DNA from: Flavobacteriaceae bacterium GF1
GTDB taxonomy: Bacteria; Bacteroidota; Bacteroidia; Flavobacteriales; Flavobacteriaceae
Direction: 5' to 3'
Length of the DNA stretch: 64,000 nt
NCBI GenBank assembly: GCA_009797885.1
Contig: WNKP01000002.1
Coordinates: 248,001 to 312,000 of the forward strand
Below, piece by piece: positions 17,936-26,913 of the stretch. A program made the translations under genes and the position numbers. A model generated the notes under the pieces. The model made no database searches and was not told where the DNA came from. It was given only the letters and a program-made list of their open reading frames with translations. The stretch's first letter is position 1. Every line of letters begins with the position of its first letter.

Positions 17936-19090
17936 ATGAAGATTGGAATTGAAGGACAACGGCTTTTTAGGAAAAAGAAGCACGGGATGGACATGGTGGC
18001 CCTGGAACTCATCAAGAATCTACAAGCTATTGATGGAAAAAATGAATATGTCATTTTTGTAAGACCGGATGAGGACAATACGTGTATTCCCAAAGCTCCC
18101 AATTTTAGGGTGGTGGAGCTTTCATCAAGATTTGGTTATCCCGGATGGGAGCAAATAGAATTGCCAAGAGCAGCTTTCAGGGAAGGTTGTGATGTGCTTC
18201 ATTGTACCAGTAACACAGGCCCCATCTTTTGTAAAGTCCCATTGGTGACCACCCTTCACGATATTATTTATTTGGAAAGTATAAGCATCTTTAAGAAAGA
18301 GGGCACCTGGTACCAAAAATTGGGGAATATGTACCGTAGATATTTTGTTCCCCCCGTGATTAAAAAGAGCAAAAAGGTCATTACGGTTTCCAACTACGAA
18401 AAGCACCGAATCAATAAGTATTTTGGATTTAAGGATGACCGATTGACGGCCATCCACAATGGTGTGGGGGCGCATTTTAAAAAAGTTACCGATACGGCCT
18501 TGCTATCGTCCGTAAAAAAGAAATACAGTTTACCGGACAATTATTTCTTTTTTCTTGGTAATACGGACCCTAAGAAGAACACCATAGGGGTGTTGAGGGC
18601 ATTTTCCAAATTCAATGAAATATATCCGGACAGAAACCATCTAGTGATGTTGGATTACGATGAAAGTGAGCTAAAACGGATTTTGGCGAGCATTGGAAAT
18701 CCCGGTTTACGCAGTTTGATCCATCTTACGGGCTATGTTCCCAATCAGATCCTGCCGGCCATTATCAGTCAGGCCCGTATTTTTCTATATCCCTCACTTA
18801 GGGAAAGTTTTGGTATCCCAATTTTGGAAGGGATGGCCTGTGGGGTTCCGGTAATTACCTCCAATACATCCTCCATGCCGGAAGTGGCGGGTGAAGGGAC
18901 GGCCTTGATTATCGATCCTTTTAACCCCGATGAAATTGTCAATGCCATGCAACGATTGATAGAGGATCAAATGTTGGCAAAGGTTTTATCCGAAAAGGGT
19001 GTTGAAAGGGCCAAGGACTTTTCCTGGGAATCCATGGCACGTCATGTCCTTGATCTATATGAAAATGTTTATGAGGAAATCAAATCCTAA
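17936..19090 (+). CDS. family 4 glycosyltransferase (group 1)
   Basis: 384 residues with a GT-B fold. N-terminal KIGIEGQRLFRKKKHGMDMVALELI, C-terminal Glycos_transf_1 domain with FFFLGNTDPKKN, VPNQILPAIISQARIFLYPSLRESFGIPILEGMACGVPVIT containing the E-x7-E motif. Similar in layout to mannosyl/glucosyl transferases of exopolysaccharide clusters. Starts nine bases after the preceding gene. Confidence 0.9.
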   Translation: MKIGIEGQRLFRKKKHGMDMVALELIKNLQAIDGKNEYVIFVRPDEDNTCIPKAPNFRVVELSSRFGYPGWEQIELPRAAFREGCDVLHCTSNTGPIFCKVPLVTTLHDIIYLESISIFKKEGTWYQKLGNMYRRYFVPPVIKKSKKVITVSNYEKHRINKYFGFKDDRLTAIHNGVGAHFKKVTDTALLSSVKKKYSLPDNYFFFLGNTDPKKNTIGVLRAFSKFNEIYPDRNHLVMLDYDESELKRILASIGNPGLRSLIHLTGYVPNQILPAIISQARIFLYPSLRESFGIPILEGMACGVPVITSNTSSMPEVAGEGTALIIDPFNPDEIVNAMQRLIEDQMLAKVLSEKGVERAKDFSWESMARHVLDLYENVYEEIKS

Positions 19091-19094
19091 TATT

Positions 19095-20288
19095 ATGATA
19101 CGTAATCAGGACATTGTGGTCATAGGGATCCAGGCATGGGATATTGAAATAGGCAGTAATTGTAAAAACATAGCTGCCGAATTTGCCAAGCATAACCGGG
19201 TATTGTACGTAAACCCTCCTTTGGACAGGGCATCGCTAAAGCGTGAACATGATACTGAAAAAATCCAAAAACGCATACGGATAAAGAATGGGGACTCCCC
19301 AGATTTAGTGAAGCTGGATGATAACCTATGGAATTTGTACCCAAAGACAATGACGGAATCGATTAACTGGATTCCCTTCCATACGTTGTTTAAGTTTTTG
19401 AATAAACGGAACAATAGGATTTTTGCAAAAGATATTCAGTCCGCCATAGATCGGCTTCAATTTAAGGACGTCCTAATCTTTAATGACAGTTCCATGTTTT
19501 TGGGCTTTCACCTTAAAGAACTTCTTAAGGCCAAAGGATATGCCTATTATATGCGGGACTATTTAATACGGGTTCCGTATTGGAAACGTCATGGGGAACG
19601 AATGGAACCCCAATTGATTGAAAAGGCGGATACCGTGGTGAACAATTCCGCTTTGTACGCGGAATACGGCGCTAAGTACAATCCCAAAAGTTTTATGGTC
19701 GGGCAGGGTTGTGATGTTTCCCTTTTCAATGACGAAGATGGAAAAATAGTCGTTCCCAAGGAGTTTACTGACATTCCCAGTCCTGTTTTAGGATATGTGG
19801 GTTATCTCACCAGTATGCGACTGGATATTGCCCTCTTGGAGTACTTGGCGCAAAAAAGAAAGGATTGGAGCATTGTTTTGGTGGGCCCTGAAGATGAGGA
19901 CTTTAGAAACTCCCTGTTGCATGAGATGGACAATGTTTACTTTTTGGGGAGTAAGGATCCCAAAGAACTCCCAGCTTATGTAAAAGGATTTGATATTGCC
20001 ATGAACCCGCAAGTGGTCAATGATTGGACCATTGGTAATTACCCCAGAAAGATCGATGAATATCTGGCTATGGGGAAACCTACCCTGGCCACCAGGACCA
20101 AGGCCATGGAAATGTTCCAGGACCATGTATACCTAGGTTCTTCCAAGGAAGAATACCTGGAATTGGTAGAAAAGGCACTTAGGGAGAATTCCAAAGAACG
20201 GATGGCAGAACGAATTGCTTTTGCAAAAAGTCATACCTGGGAGAACAATGTAAAGGCGATTTACGAAGCCATCAAAAAATCCGCGTAG
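19095..20288 (+). CDS. GT-B glycosyltransferase
   Basis: 397 residues from the ATG at 19095; a longer frame from 18999 would overlap the previous gene by 92 bases and is less likely. N-terminal half (VVIGIQAWDIEIGSNCKNIAAEFAKHNRVLYVNPP) matches the TuaH-like/group 1 glycosyltransferase start; the C-terminal half has VLGYVGYLTSMRLD, ELPAYVKGFDIAMNPQVVN and RKIDEYLAMGKPTLATRT typical of GT-B donors. Starts four bases after the preceding stop and is followed two bases later by the acyltransferase. Confidence 0.85.
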   Translation: MIRNQDIVVIGIQAWDIEIGSNCKNIAAEFAKHNRVLYVNPPLDRASLKREHDTEKIQKRIRIKNGDSPDLVKLDDNLWNLYPKTMTESINWIPFHTLFKFLNKRNNRIFAKDIQSAIDRLQFKDVLIFNDSSMFLGFHLKELLKAKGYAYYMRDYLIRVPYWKRHGERMEPQLIEKADTVVNNSALYAEYGAKYNPKSFMVGQGCDVSLFNDEDGKIVVPKEFTDIPSPVLGYVGYLTSMRLDIALLEYLAQKRKDWSIVLVGPEDEDFRNSLLHEMDNVYFLGSKDPKELPAYVKGFDIAMNPQVVNDWTIGNYPRKIDEYLAMGKPTLATRTKAMEMFQDHVYLGSSKEEYLELVEKALRENSKERMAERIAFAKSHTWENNVKAIYEAIKKSA

Positions 20289-20290
20289 CC

Positions 20291-20929
20291 ATGGGACTAA
20301 AAGAGAGATTGAAAGGTAATGAGGGATTAAAAAGGTTTGTCCATTGGTTATTGGTTCCATCAGGTCAGGCCCGGCCCAGATTATGGGTCCGGTGGTTCGT
20401 AAACCCGTTCTATCACAAAAAGGAAAAAGGGGCAACCATACGGCGAAGGACCCGGATGGATGTTTTGCCCTGGAACAACTTTGAGTTGGGAGCAAATTCT
20501 ACCATTGAAGACTTTTCCACTATTAATAATGGTGTTGGGCCCGTTAAAATAGGTAGGAACACACGTATAGGATTGGGTAATACGCTCATTGGTCCAGTGA
20601 CCATCAAAGATGATGTGCGCCTGGCGCAAAATGTGGTGCTTTCCGGACTAAACCATAATTACGAAGATATTTCACAGCCCATTCATGCACAAGGTGTTTC
20701 CACGGCCCCCATTGTTATTGGGGAAGAAAGCTGGATAGGTGCCAATGTCACCATCGTGGCAGGAGTTACCGTTGGGAAACACTGCATAATTGCCGGGGGC
20801 AGCGTAGTGACCAAGGATGTTCCCCCGTATTCGGTAGCCGTGGGCAATCCTGCCAAAGTATTGAAACAGTTTAACCATCATACCGGAGAATGGGAAAGGG
20901 TTCAAAAGAAACCATCTGTGGTTGTATAA
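20291..20929 (+). CDS. hexapeptide-repeat O-acyltransferase
   Basis: 212 residues, mostly left-handed beta-helix hexapeptide repeats: IGRNTRIGLGNTLIGPVTI and IVIGEESWIGANVTIVAGVTVGKHCIIAGGSVVTKDVPPYSVAVGNPAKVL, the signature end of the WbbJ/LacA/NodL family. It probably acetylates (or otherwise acylates) a sugar of the exopolysaccharide repeat. No membrane segments. Confidence 0.92.
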   Translation: MGLKERLKGNEGLKRFVHWLLVPSGQARPRLWVRWFVNPFYHKKEKGATIRRRTRMDVLPWNNFELGANSTIEDFSTINNGVGPVKIGRNTRIGLGNTLIGPVTIKDDVRLAQNVVLSGLNHNYEDISQPIHAQGVSTAPIVIGEESWIGANVTIVAGVTVGKHCIIAGGSVVTKDVPPYSVAVGNPAKVLKQFNHHTGEWERVQKKPSVVV

Positions 20930-20944
20930 TACAAATTGATTGAA

Positions 20945-22156
20945 ATGGAAGCGTTAAAAGTATTTTTCTGGATGGCCTTGTTCATCATTTTTTATTCCTA
21001 TTTGGGATATGGTATACTATTGTTTGGGCTTATTATGTTGAGAAGGCTATTTGGTTTGGGTAAAAAATATGAAGGTAACGAGGACTACGAACCGGAGGTA
21101 ACCCTTTTTGTGACGGCCTATAATGAAAAGGATTATTTGGAAGAAAAAGTAAACAACTCCAGTAGTTTAAACTATCCCAGGGAAAAACTGACCCAGCTTT
21201 GGGTCACGGACGGATCTAACGATGGTACTCCAGAGCTTCTAAAAAAATACAAAGACGTAAAGGTTTTGCACAAACCCGAAAGAAATGGGAAAATTGCGGC
21301 CATGAACAGGGGGATGAAGCATGTGACTACCCCAATCGTCATTTTTTCGGATGGAAATACCAGTTTGGGAAAAGAGTCTGTACAGGAAATAGTCCGCCTT
21401 TTCCGTAATCCAAAAGTGGGTTGTGTATCTGGGGAAAAACGTATTTATTCCAAAGAAGCGGATAATGCGGCCGGAGCAGGAGAAGGGATGTACTGGAAGT
21501 ATGAATCCCAACTAAAGAAATGGGATGCTGAACTCTATTCTGTTGTTGGTGCTGCTGGAGAGTTGTTTGCCATTAGAACGGAGCTTTGGCAGGAAGTGGA
21601 AAAAGATACCTTATTGGATGATTTTATGATTTCACTTAAAGTGGCCATGCAAGGTAGGACCATTCAATACAATCCTGAAGCCTATGCCATAGAAAACGCC
21701 TCAGCCAATGTAAAAGAGGAACTAAAGCGAAAAATTAGAATTTCTGCCGGAGGGATCCAATCCGTGGTGCGTTTGGCCCCCCTCTTGAACTTTTTTAAAT
21801 ACGGAACCTTGTCCTTTCAATACATTTCCCATCGTGTATTACGATGGACGCTGACCCCCTTGTTATTGCTTTTGATCATCCCGGTAAATTTGGTATTGGC
21901 CCTGGACGAAGGGTTATGGTCCTTTGGACCGTTTAGCCTTCTCTTTTGGGGACAGGTACTGTTCTATGTTGCGGCTTTGGTGGGTTGGTTTCTGGAAAAC
22001 AGGCAGATTCGTTTGAAGTTACTGTTTATCCCCTACTATTTCTTTATGATGAACCTTTCGGTGTTCTTGGGATTCGGAAGGTATGTCAAAGGAAACCAAT
22101 CGGTAAATTGGGAGCGTGCAAAACGCGGGGGAAATACAGCAGAAGCGGTGGCCTAG
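20945..22156 (+). CDS. membrane family 2 glycosyltransferase
   Basis: 403 residues from the ATG at 20945 (a TTG lies three codons earlier). N-terminal helix (about 6-30), GT2 domain with TLFVTAYNEKDYL, LWVTDGSNDGTPELL, VIFSDGNTSLG, DDFMISLKVAMQGRTIQY, and RKIRISAGGIQS in place of QxxRW, then three to four helices at the C terminus. Cellulose-synthase-like architecture. Last gene of the exopolysaccharide block; its end overlaps the convergent kinase gene by four bases. Confidence 0.88.
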   Translation: MEALKVFFWMALFIIFYSYLGYGILLFGLIMLRRLFGLGKKYEGNEDYEPEVTLFVTAYNEKDYLEEKVNNSSSLNYPREKLTQLWVTDGSNDGTPELLKKYKDVKVLHKPERNGKIAAMNRGMKHVTTPIVIFSDGNTSLGKESVQEIVRLFRNPKVGCVSGEKRIYSKEADNAAGAGEGMYWKYESQLKKWDAELYSVVGAAGELFAIRTELWQEVEKDTLLDDFMISLKVAMQGRTIQYNPEAYAIENASANVKEELKRKIRISAGGIQSVVRLAPLLNFFKYGTLSFQYISHRVLRWTLTPLLLLLIIPVNLVLALDEGLWSFGPFSLLFWGQVLFYVAALVGWFLENRQIRLKLLFIPYYFFMMNLSVFLGFGRYVKGNQSVNWERAKRGGNTAEAVA

Positions 22157-23289
22157 ACCGTCACTTTTTCGCCAATGGGCAAATCAAAGTAAAAGGTGCT
22201 GCCCTTTCCTACCGTACTCTTAATTTTGAGGGTACCCCCATTCTTGTTGACAAAGTTTTGACATAAAACAAGCCCCAGACCGGTGCCCGGTTCTTTTTCG
22301 GTTCCCAATTTGCTGAAGTGCTCTTTGGGATTTAGGATTTTGGGAATATCCTCTGGTGGAATCCCTTGCCCGTTATCCTGTACTTCAACAATAGTGCGGT
22401 CTTTTTTGGAAATGGCATTGACCTTTATTTCACCATTGACCGGAGTAAATTTAATGGCGTTGGATAAGAGGTTCCGTAAAACCGTTTTTGTGGTATTAAG
22501 GTCCGCATGAACATAAGTTTCTTGTGGGATGTTATTGATCAATGTTATTTTTTTGTGCTCGCTACCCAGTTTTAGCAACCTAAAGGTTTGTTCAACAATA
22601 TCACCCAAATCCAGATGTTCTGGGATTACTTGAATTTGATTGCTTTCAGATTTGGCCCAACCCAAAAGGTTTTGGAGCAAACTAAGGGCTTCATCCATGG
22701 TCTTGAGCAGTTCAAAAACCGTTTCATCCACAAACTGGTCCGTTTTTGGATCTATAATGCCTCGCATAATAAAGTCCATCTTGAGCTTGGCAGCACTTAA
22801 AGGAGAGCGAAGGTCATGGCCAATTATGGAGAACATCCTATCCTTTAAGGCATTGGACTGCCTTAGATTTTCTGCCTGTTGCTCTATTTGTTTTCTCGCC
22901 CGTCTTAACTCAACGTGCGTTTGTATACGGGCAATCAATTCCTGCTCATTAAAAGGTTTGGTCACGTAGTCCACTCCACCTACCTCAAAACCCCTTACCT
23001 TGTCCCTTACATTGACTTTTCCAGTGAGGAAGATTACAGGAATATCTTTGTATTCCTTATGTTCCTTGATTTTTTCACACAGTTCAAAACCTTCGATTTT
23101 GGGCATGATGACATCCAGAAGAATAAGGTCCGGATGTTGTTCGGCCAAAAGTTCGAAAAAATGATTGTCGTCGCTGGTTCCCTTAAAAATGAAGTCGTTT
23201 CGCTCTAGGATAAACCGTAGGAGTTCCAAATTTAATTGTTCATCATCTATGGCAAGGATGAAGGGTTTTTCAGTAACTTGCTGGCTCAT
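22153..23289 (-). CDS. receiver-histidine kinase (REC first)
   Basis: 378 residues in the order receiver, short coiled coil, HisKA, HATPase_c. Receiver: AIDDE pocket, Asp59 in LILLDVIMP, Lys111 in YVTKPF. Kinase: His158 in SIIGHDLRSP, DNGQGIPPEDI and GTGLGLVLCQNFV. The receiver at the N terminus is unlike hybrid kinases and implies a kinase switched by phosphorylation from another protein. Convergent to the exopolysaccharide genes and divergent from rfbB. It could be the partner of the CheY/Hpt proteins at the other end of the locus (inference). Confidence 0.92.
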   Translation of the reverse strand: MSQQVTEKPFILAIDDEQLNLELLRFILERNDFIFKGTSDDNHFFELLAEQHPDLILLDVIMPKIEGFELCEKIKEHKEYKDIPVIFLTGKVNVRDKVRGFEVGGVDYVTKPFNEQELIARIQTHVELRRARKQIEQQAENLRQSNALKDRMFSIIGHDLRSPLSAAKLKMDFIMRGIIDPKTDQFVDETVFELLKTMDEALSLLQNLLGWAKSESNQIQVIPEHLDLGDIVEQTFRLLKLGSEHKKITLINNIPQETYVHADLNTTKTVLRNLLSNAIKFTPVNGEIKVNAISKKDRTIVEVQDNGQGIPPEDIPKILNPKEHFSKLGTEKEPGTGLGLVLCQNFVNKNGGTLKIKSTVGKGSTFYFDLPIGEKVTV

Positions 23290-23438
23290 TGGTATCTATA
23301 AAAACCAAGACTAAGGTAAGAAAAAGTTTTCGGGATAGGGCCGTATAATCTGATGCAAACCTTAAGGAATTTGTTAATCGTTGCCGCCAATTAATTTAAT
23401 AAGTGTAAATTAAGACGTGTACCACCTAAATGTGGGCT

Positions 23439-23490
23439 TTCACAACATAAATTAAACCAACTATTGAAGTAAGATTATATTTACAAATAA
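23439..23490 (+). promoter_or_regulatory. module shared with the ugd upstream region (copy 2)
   Basis: TTCACAACATAA (23439-23450), 18 bases, then GTAAGATTATATTTAC followed by AAATAA (23469-23490), ending 20 bases before the rfbB start. Differs from the ugd copy by one base in 34 conserved positions. A TATATTTA at 23476-23483 is one off the TAnnTTTG -7 box, but in the ugd copy this is AATATTTA and no good -33 box is present in either. Confidence 0.7.
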
Positions 23491-23510
23491 AGTAATATAA
23501 ATATTTATTA

Positions 23511-24545
23511 ATGAGCTATCTATTGGTTACGGGAGGAGCTGGTTTTATTGGTTCCAACTTTGTTCCCTACTTTTTGGAAAATAATTCGGATATCCATTTG
23601 GTCAATCTGGATGCCCTTACCTATGCTGGTGACCTTGGTAATCTAAAGGAGGTGGAGGGTCACAATAGGTACACCTTTATTAAAGGGGATATTTGTGATA
23701 GGGAATTGATAGAGGAATTATTCGAACGTTTTGATTTTAAGGGTGTTATCCATTTTGCAGCGGAATCCCATGTAGACAATTCCATTGCCAATCCCGATGC
23801 TTTCATGCAAACAAATATCATAGGAACCTTCAACCTAATTGATGTGGCCAAGAAAAGGTGGATGGTAGGACCCGGAATCTATAAGGAAGCGTATGGGAAT
23901 GCCCGCTTTCACCATGTTTCCACTGATGAGGTGTACGGTACCCTGGGCAAGGAAGGATTGTTTATGGAAACAACCCCATATGCTCCCAATAGTCCGTATA
24001 GTGCTTCAAAGGCTTCATCGGATTTTATAGTGCGGAGTTATCACCATACCTACGGTATGAATGTGGTCACGACCAATTGCTCAAACAATTACGGCCCCAA
24101 ACAGCATGATGAAAAACTGATTCCCACCATAATCAGGAAAGCATTGGGCGGAGAGGAAATTCCCATTTATGGGGATGGTTCCAATATTCGCGATTGGCTC
24201 TATGTCCTAGATCATTGCAAAGGGATCGCCCTTGCCTATGATAAGGGCGTTTCTGGAGAAACCTATAATATCGGTGGACGAAATGAGCGCAACAATCTTT
24301 ACATCGCGAATAAGGTTTGCGAATTGTTGGATGCAAAGCATCCAAAAAGCAGCGGCTCATATAAAGATGGAATAACCTTTGTAAAAGATCGTGCCGGTCA
24401 TGATTTTAGGTATGCCATTGATGCTTCCAAAATAGAAAACGAATTGGGATGGAAAGCCGATGAAAACTTTGAGTCCGGTATAGAAAAAACCATCGATTGG
24501 TACCTTAACCGTTATGTGGAAAAGGAGAACTCAAGTGTAGCCTAA
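23511..24545 (+). CDS. rfbB: dTDP-glucose 4,6-dehydratase
   Basis: 344 residues, extended SDR family: GGAGFIGSNFVPYF, LDALTYAGDLGNL, HFAAESHVDNSI, STDEVYG and catalytic Tyr-x3-Lys in YSASKASSD; ends with KDRAGHDFRYAID, a specific dehydratase block. Second step of dTDP-L-rhamnose synthesis. First gene of an rfbBACD operon behind the shared regulatory module. Confidence 0.98.
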   Translation: MSYLLVTGGAGFIGSNFVPYFLENNSDIHLVNLDALTYAGDLGNLKEVEGHNRYTFIKGDICDRELIEELFERFDFKGVIHFAAESHVDNSIANPDAFMQTNIIGTFNLIDVAKKRWMVGPGIYKEAYGNARFHHVSTDEVYGTLGKEGLFMETTPYAPNSPYSASKASSDFIVRSYHHTYGMNVVTTNCSNNYGPKQHDEKLIPTIIRKALGGEEIPIYGDGSNIRDWLYVLDHCKGIALAYDKGVSGETYNIGGRNERNNLYIANKVCELLDAKHPKSSGSYKDGITFVKDRAGHDFRYAIDASKIENELGWKADENFESGIEKTIDWYLNRYVEKENSSVA

Positions 24546-24569
24546 AACCATCCTGCTAAAAATTTACAA

Positions 24570-25430
24570 ATGAAAGGAATTATTCTGGCCGGGGGCTCAG
24601 GAACTAGATTGCATCCACTTACACTGGCTGTAAGTAAACAGTTGATGCCCATATATGATAAACCCATGATTTATTATCCCCTTTCCACCTTGTTGGAATC
24701 CGGAATCTGGGAAATACTTATTATATCCACCCCACACGACCTCCCCTTATTCAAGAAGTTGTTGGGTGATGGAAGGAAGTACGGCTGTCGATTTGAATAT
24801 GCCGTGCAAGAAGAACCCAATGGTTTGGCAGAAGCCTTTTTAATAGGCGAGGAATTTATTGAAGATGACAAGGTAGCCTTAATTCTAGGCGATAATATAT
24901 TTTACGGTTCTGGATTGGACAAACTTTTGCAATCCAATAATGATCCGGACGGGGGCATTATCTATGCATACCATGTTAACGATCCGGAACGTTATGGTGT
25001 TGTGGATTTTGATGAGGATGGCAAGGTGATTTCCATTGAGGAAAAACCAAAAGTACCAAAATCCAATTATGCCGTTCCCGGAATCTATTTTTATGATAAC
25101 GATGTTGTGGATATCGCAAAGAACATCAAACCGAGTGTCCGGGGAGAATTGGAAATAACGGATGTGAACAGGGAATACCTTAAAAGGGGTAAATTAAAAG
25201 TGAGTATTATGGATCGGGGTACGGCTTGGCTGGATACCGGTACTTTTACATCGTTGATGCAAGCAGGGCAGTTTGTTCAGGTCATTGAAGAGCGACAGGG
25301 CCTAAAAATAGGTGCCATAGAATCATCGGCGTATAAAATGGGGTATATCACCAAAAATCAATTTAAGAAATTGACGAAACCCTTTTTAAAGAGTGGTTAT
25401 AGCAAGCGCTTGTTAGAAGTAATTTCGTAA
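24570..25430 (+). CDS. rfbA: glucose-1-phosphate thymidylyltransferase
   Basis: 286 residues: [32 protein letters not shown] nucleotidyl-transfer signature, [29 protein letters not shown] and [10 protein letters not shown]. Makes dTDP-glucose from glucose-1-phosphate and dTTP, the first step of the pathway. Length is typical for RmlA. Two bases separate it from rfbC. Confidence 0.97.
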   Translation: MKGIILAGGSGTRLHPLTLAVSKQLMPIYDKPMIYYPLSTLLESGIWEILIISTPHDLPLFKKLLGDGRKYGCRFEYAVQEEPNGLAEAFLIGEEFIEDDKVALILGDNIFYGSGLDKLLQSNNDPDGGIIYAYHVNDPERYGVVDFDEDGKVISIEEKPKVPKSNYAVPGIYFYDNDVVDIAKNIKPSVRGELEITDVNREYLKRGKLKVSIMDRGTAWLDTGTFTSLMQAGQFVQVIEERQGLKIGAIESSAYKMGYITKNQFKKLTKPFLKSGYSKRLLEVIS

Positions 25431-25432
25431 AA

Positions 25433-25981
25433 ATGGAAGTGAAAAAAACGGAAATAGAAGGTTGTTTTGAATTGACCCCAAAGGTCTTTGAGGACGAACG
25501 CGGACACTTTTTTGAAAGCTTTAATCAATCCATCTTTGAGAGGGAAACCGGGGCAAAACCCTTTTTCGTCCAGGACAACCAATCCCTTTCCGAACGAGGT
25601 GTGTTGAGGGGCCTCCATTTTCAGACCGGGATACATGCACAGGCCAAACTGGTCCGGGTTTTGGATGGTGAGGTTTTGGATGTGGCGGTTGATATTAGGC
25701 CCAATTCCAAAAGTTATGGAAAGATAGTCCGTACCATACTCTCATCCGGGAACAGGAAACAGCTGTTTATTCCAAGGGGATGCGCCCATGGTTTTGTGAC
25801 ACTCAGCGAGACGGCCATCTTCTTTTATAAGTGCGATAACTTTTATCATAAGGAATCTGAAGGGGGCATAGTGTACAATGACCCCAAGTTGCATATTGAT
25901 TGGATTTTGGATCGGAATGACCTTGTTATTTCGGAAAAGGACAAAATCCTTCCTACATTAAACGAATTTGTAGCCAGCTAA
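25433..25981 (+). CDS. rfbC: dTDP-4-dehydrorhamnose 3,5-epimerase
   Basis: 182 residues of the RmlC cupin family: GCFELTPKVFEDERGHFFESFN, VQDNQSLSERGVLRGLHFQ with the catalytic His, KLVRVLDGEVLDVAVDIRPNSKSYGK and RGCAHGFVTLSE. Third step of the dTDP-rhamnose pathway. Flanked by rfbA and rfbD with two-base gaps. Confidence 0.97.
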   Translation: MEVKKTEIEGCFELTPKVFEDERGHFFESFNQSIFERETGAKPFFVQDNQSLSERGVLRGLHFQTGIHAQAKLVRVLDGEVLDVAVDIRPNSKSYGKIVRTILSSGNRKQLFIPRGCAHGFVTLSETAIFFYKCDNFYHKESEGGIVYNDPKLHIDWILDRNDLVISEKDKILPTLNEFVAS

Positions 25982-25983
25982 AC

Positions 25984-26853
25984 ATGAAAATACTAGTCAC
26001 AGGAGCTTCCGGTCAATTGGGAAGTACGTTAAAGGAGGTGGTAAAAAACCAAATGGATCTGGACGTTACGTTCAGGGCTTCCACGGATTTGGACATTACC
26101 GAATTTGATGCTGTCAATGAGGAACTGACATCTTCCAATTATGCCTATTGCATCAATTGCGCGGCATTTACAAATGTGGATAAAGCGGAAGCCGAAGCGG
26201 ACACAGCCCGATTGGTGAATGTGACCGGTCCAAGGAATTTGGCTTTGAACTGTAAGGAAAGCGGCACGGTACTTATCCATGTCTCCACGGATTTTGTATT
26301 TGATGGGTATCTCAACGTTCCCTATAAGGAGGAAGATATTGCCAGGCCCATAGGTTTCTATGGGGATACCAAGTATAAAGGGGAGCGGGCCATAATCAAC
26401 AATTTGGAAGAGCACTTTGTCATTCGGACCTCATGGCTCTACTCGGAATATGGAAACAATTTTATGAAGACCATGTTGCGCCTGGGCAATGAAAGGGAAG
26501 CACTTTCCGTAGTTTATGATCAGGTGGGCACACCCACCTATGCCAAGGATCTGGCCTATGTTATTTTGACCATAATCCAAGCGCACTCCATTGACTATGG
26601 GGTCTATAATTATAGCAACGAGGGAGTGGCCAGTTGGTACGATTTTGCCAAGGCAATTTTCAAGGAACAAGGAATCGCCATTCAACTTAACCCTATCCTG
26701 TCGGAGCAATACCCGACCCCTGCAGAACGTCCAAAATATAGTGTTCTGGACAAATCCAAAATTAAGGACACCTTTAATTTAGAAATTCCCCATTGGACGG
26801 AAAGCCTAAAAGTAGCCTTAAAGGCATATGCCAAAATTGGGGTAGCCCAATAA
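25984..26853 (+). CDS. rfbD: dTDP-4-dehydrorhamnose reductase
   Basis: 289 residues of the RmlD family: VTGASGQLGSTL nucleotide site, NCAAFTNVDKAE, STDFVFDG, and Tyr-x3-Lys in YGDTKYKGE; RTSWLYSEYGNNFMKTML follows. Final NADPH-dependent step giving dTDP-L-rhamnose. Last gene of the operon; no clear terminator hairpin is seen in the 60 bases to the next, convergent gene. Confidence 0.96.
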   Translation: MKILVTGASGQLGSTLKEVVKNQMDLDVTFRASTDLDITEFDAVNEELTSSNYAYCINCAAFTNVDKAEAEADTARLVNVTGPRNLALNCKESGTVLIHVSTDFVFDGYLNVPYKEEDIARPIGFYGDTKYKGERAIINNLEEHFVIRTSWLYSEYGNNFMKTMLRLGNEREALSVVYDQVGTPTYAKDLAYVILTIIQAHSIDYGVYNYSNEGVASWYDFAKAIFKEQGIAIQLNPILSEQYPTPAERPKYSVLDKSKIKDTFNLEIPHWTESLKVALKAYAKIGVAQ

Positions 26854-26913
26854 TATGTTTTGGTATGGGCCTCTTTTCCTTGGATGTGGTACAAGATGGA
26901 AATTAAGGAACCC

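Noticed and set aside
18999-19094. Longer N terminus for the glycosyltransferase at 19095
   Set aside because: Would overlap the preceding gene by 92 bases and adds sequence unlike the family start; ATG at 19095 is four bases after the previous stop.
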